A DNA stretch of 64,000 nucleotides from Chaetorhynchus papuensis (lineage: Eukaryota > Chordata > Aves > Passeriformes > Rhipiduridae). The notes below the pieces were generated by a model that saw only the letters and a program-made list of their open reading frames with translations, did no database searches and had not been told where the DNA came from. Below, piece after piece: positions 62,993 through 64,000 of the stretch. The stretch is from positions 310,001 to 374,000 of the forward strand of contig VWYX01000126.1 in assembly GCA_013396525.1 (NCBI GenBank), written 5' to 3'. Position 1 is the stretch's first letter. Each line of letters starts with the position of its first letter. Both the position numbers and the translations under genes were made by a program.

Positions 62993-63301
62993 CTCGATGG
63001 GGCTGACGGGCGTGGAGGGTAGAGGCTGCAGGTATTCAGGGTGTAAAATGTGTCCAGTCCGCGCCGTGAGCATTTTCAAGACTTTGATGGGAAGGCGGTT
63101 GGCTTGGCGTAGCGGGTCCGAGGGGGGGACGGCGTGGAAGCAGGGCTTGGCGGCGGCGCTGCTGCCGTTATTCCCAGCGTGCCCGTTCGGCCCGGCGAGG
63201 TCGGCGGCGCTGCGGCTGCGGCGGGGGCTGCCTCCGGGCTCGCTGAGGCTGCTGCTGCGCTTACTACTTCTTATAGCAGAAAGCGAGGGCGATGTGATCA
63301 T
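62993..63301 (-). CDS. ZNF503: ZNF503 coding exon 1 (residues 1-103)
   Basis: First coding exon of the NET-family zinc-finger repressor ZNF503. The ATG is at 63301-63299 with G at -3, and it is the first in-frame ATG, the frame remaining open for about 40 codons upstream without another. Residues 1-60 are Ser/Arg/Gly-rich and variable. Residues 59-103 form the strongly conserved family block, including PPSDPLRQANRLPIKVLKML and the HPEYLQPLPSTPVSPIE end. PIKVLKMLTARTGH fits ZNF503 rather than the paralogue ZNF703, which from memory has PIRVLKMLSAHTGH. The exon ends after a Glu codon at a GAG|GTAAGG donor (62992-62991), phase 0, and joins exon 2 at LDAKKSPLALL. In other vertebrates this nuclear protein is a Groucho/TLE-dependent repressor acting in striatal, motor-neuron, limb and optic-fissure development. 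Confidence 0.96.
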
Positions 63302-63423
63302 GACCCAAAACCTCGCATGAAAACTGGGGCAAGTGGCGCCGCTCGCACTCGGAAACGCTCGCTCGCTTTCTGCGGGCGAGAAAGGAAAAAAGCCACACGC
63401 CCCCCGAGCAGAAAAACAAACAT
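63298..63423 (-). promoter_or_regulatory. Upstream ORF in the ZNF503 leader, overlapping the main start as ATGA
   Basis: On the minus strand an ATG at 63423-63421 opens a 41-codon frame that ends at TGA 63300-63298. That stop overlaps the ZNF503 start (63301-63299) by two bases, giving ATGA. A second in-frame ATG near the 3' end would give a six-codon version. The uORF is in a different frame from ZNF503 and its peptide matches nothing I recognise. If the transcription start lies upstream of 63423, ribosomes would meet this ORF first, and main ORF translation would depend on leaky scanning or termination-reinitiation. The leader length is inferred, not seen. Confidence 0.55.
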
Positions 63424-64000
63424 ACAATGTCCCGTGGCTCTCTCTGGCGGGGAGGGCGTGGGTGGGGAGGGGGAGGGAAAGGGGGAGCCGGCCGGAGAGA
63501 AAGAGGAGGAAAAAAAGCCGAGTAATCCTTGGGCTGTGCTGGGGGCGGGGGTGGGGGCTGCGAGCGTGTGCCGCGGTCCCCCTCGGCCGCTCTCAGCTCC
63601 CCCGGCTGGCGCGGCGCGGAGCGCTCGCCTCCGCCGCTCAGCTGTGATGCGAGCCGCTGCCCATCCAGCCCGGGATCTGGCAAAGAAACTCACTTCAAAA
63701 GCAGCTGAATTAGTCTGAGATTAAAGCCTTTGCCGCCTTCCAATCAAATGGGACCCCGAGGTGATTGGAGGGTCAAGGGGATGTGACGTTCCCTTTTCTG
63801 GGGCTTTTTTTTCTCCGTTTTTAATGGTCTCTCGCTCTTTTTTTTTTCCCCCTTCCCTTTCTCGTCCGCCTTCCCTCTCCCCTCCCCTCCTTCCTTGTTT
63901 TCGCTCCTAGGATGGGATGGGCGTTAATTCTGTGTTTCACATCACGCGCTGCGAACGTTTTCCTCCTCCGCAGCCAGCGCGGCTCGCGCGGCAGCGGTGG
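63424..64000 (-). promoter_or_regulatory. ZNF503: ZNF503 distal 5' leader and CpG-island promoter
   Basis: A GC-rich, CpG-rich stretch just upstream of the ZNF503 coding start. CCAAT boxes occur in opposite orientations at 63740-63744 (plus) and 63764-63768 (ATTGG, so CCAAT on the gene strand), with a CRE-like TGACGT at 63784-63789 and an E-box CAGCTG at 63702-63707. No clear TATA box is visible, as is usual for CpG-island developmental genes. The conserved-looking AT-richer patch 63690-63790 is the most likely core promoter. In human, a divergent lncRNA (ZNF503-AS2, from memory) starts near this side; an equivalent could begin here or beyond the window edge, but nothing in the sequence proves it. 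Confidence 0.6.

Noticed and set aside
1..64000. CRISPR arrays, operons, bacterial or phage genes, and endogenous viral genes
   Set aside because: The gene content is vertebrate. No regularly spaced repeats and no retroviral gag, pol or env-like frames were seen.

Overview
The window is vertebrate nuclear DNA, most likely from a bird or another sauropsid. No Alu, B1 or L1-like sequence is apparent over 60 kb, the gene structure is compact, and the background is AT-rich with sharply bounded CpG islands. Species cannot be fixed from the sequence. Short runs of C joined to runs of A (and the reverse complement) recur throughout; my impression, not a test, is that this suits a bird.

Only one protein-coding gene can be supported: ZNF503 (NOLZ1/NLZ2), on the minus strand at the right end. 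Two coding exons (63301-62993 and 61883-60363) flank a 1,109 bp phase-0 intron and encode a 609-residue NET-family (Noc/Elbow/Tlp-1) zinc-finger transcriptional repressor. Its 5' leader carries a 41-codon upstream ORF whose stop overlaps the main start codon as ATGA. A GC-rich promoter with two CCAAT boxes lies at the right edge. An AU-rich 3' UTR runs leftward from 60362.

Everything from 1 to about 59 kb lies downstream of ZNF503 and reads as a gene desert. The open frames there are short, overlap on both strands and match no family I recognise. Several patches (near 8.5, 9.6, 10.2, 12.9, 14.2, 17.7, 18.7, 26.7, 33.3, 34.4, 38.2, 53.8, 54.5, 57.7 and 58.5 kb) are dense in homeodomain, SOX, POU or TEAD-like words and look like candidate developmental enhancers; conservation could not be tested here. 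CpG islands at about 45.7-46.2, 52.5-53.2, 54.7-55.1 and 57.9-59.0 kb are candidate promoters of noncoding transcripts or satellite islands of the ZNF503 domain.

Four intervals have both an acceptor and a donor splice consensus and an open reading frame (6904-6984 minus; 21731-21885, 29719-29769 and 43585-43773 plus). They are weak candidates for lncRNA exons. Simple repeats, a 29-bp GC-rich tandem repeat, and five exact copies of an 11-bp G5T6 word are also present. I saw no convincing new biological system. The most checkable oddities are the ATGA-overlapping uORF, the motif-dense 34.2-34.5 kb element, the G5T6 word and the exon-like intervals.
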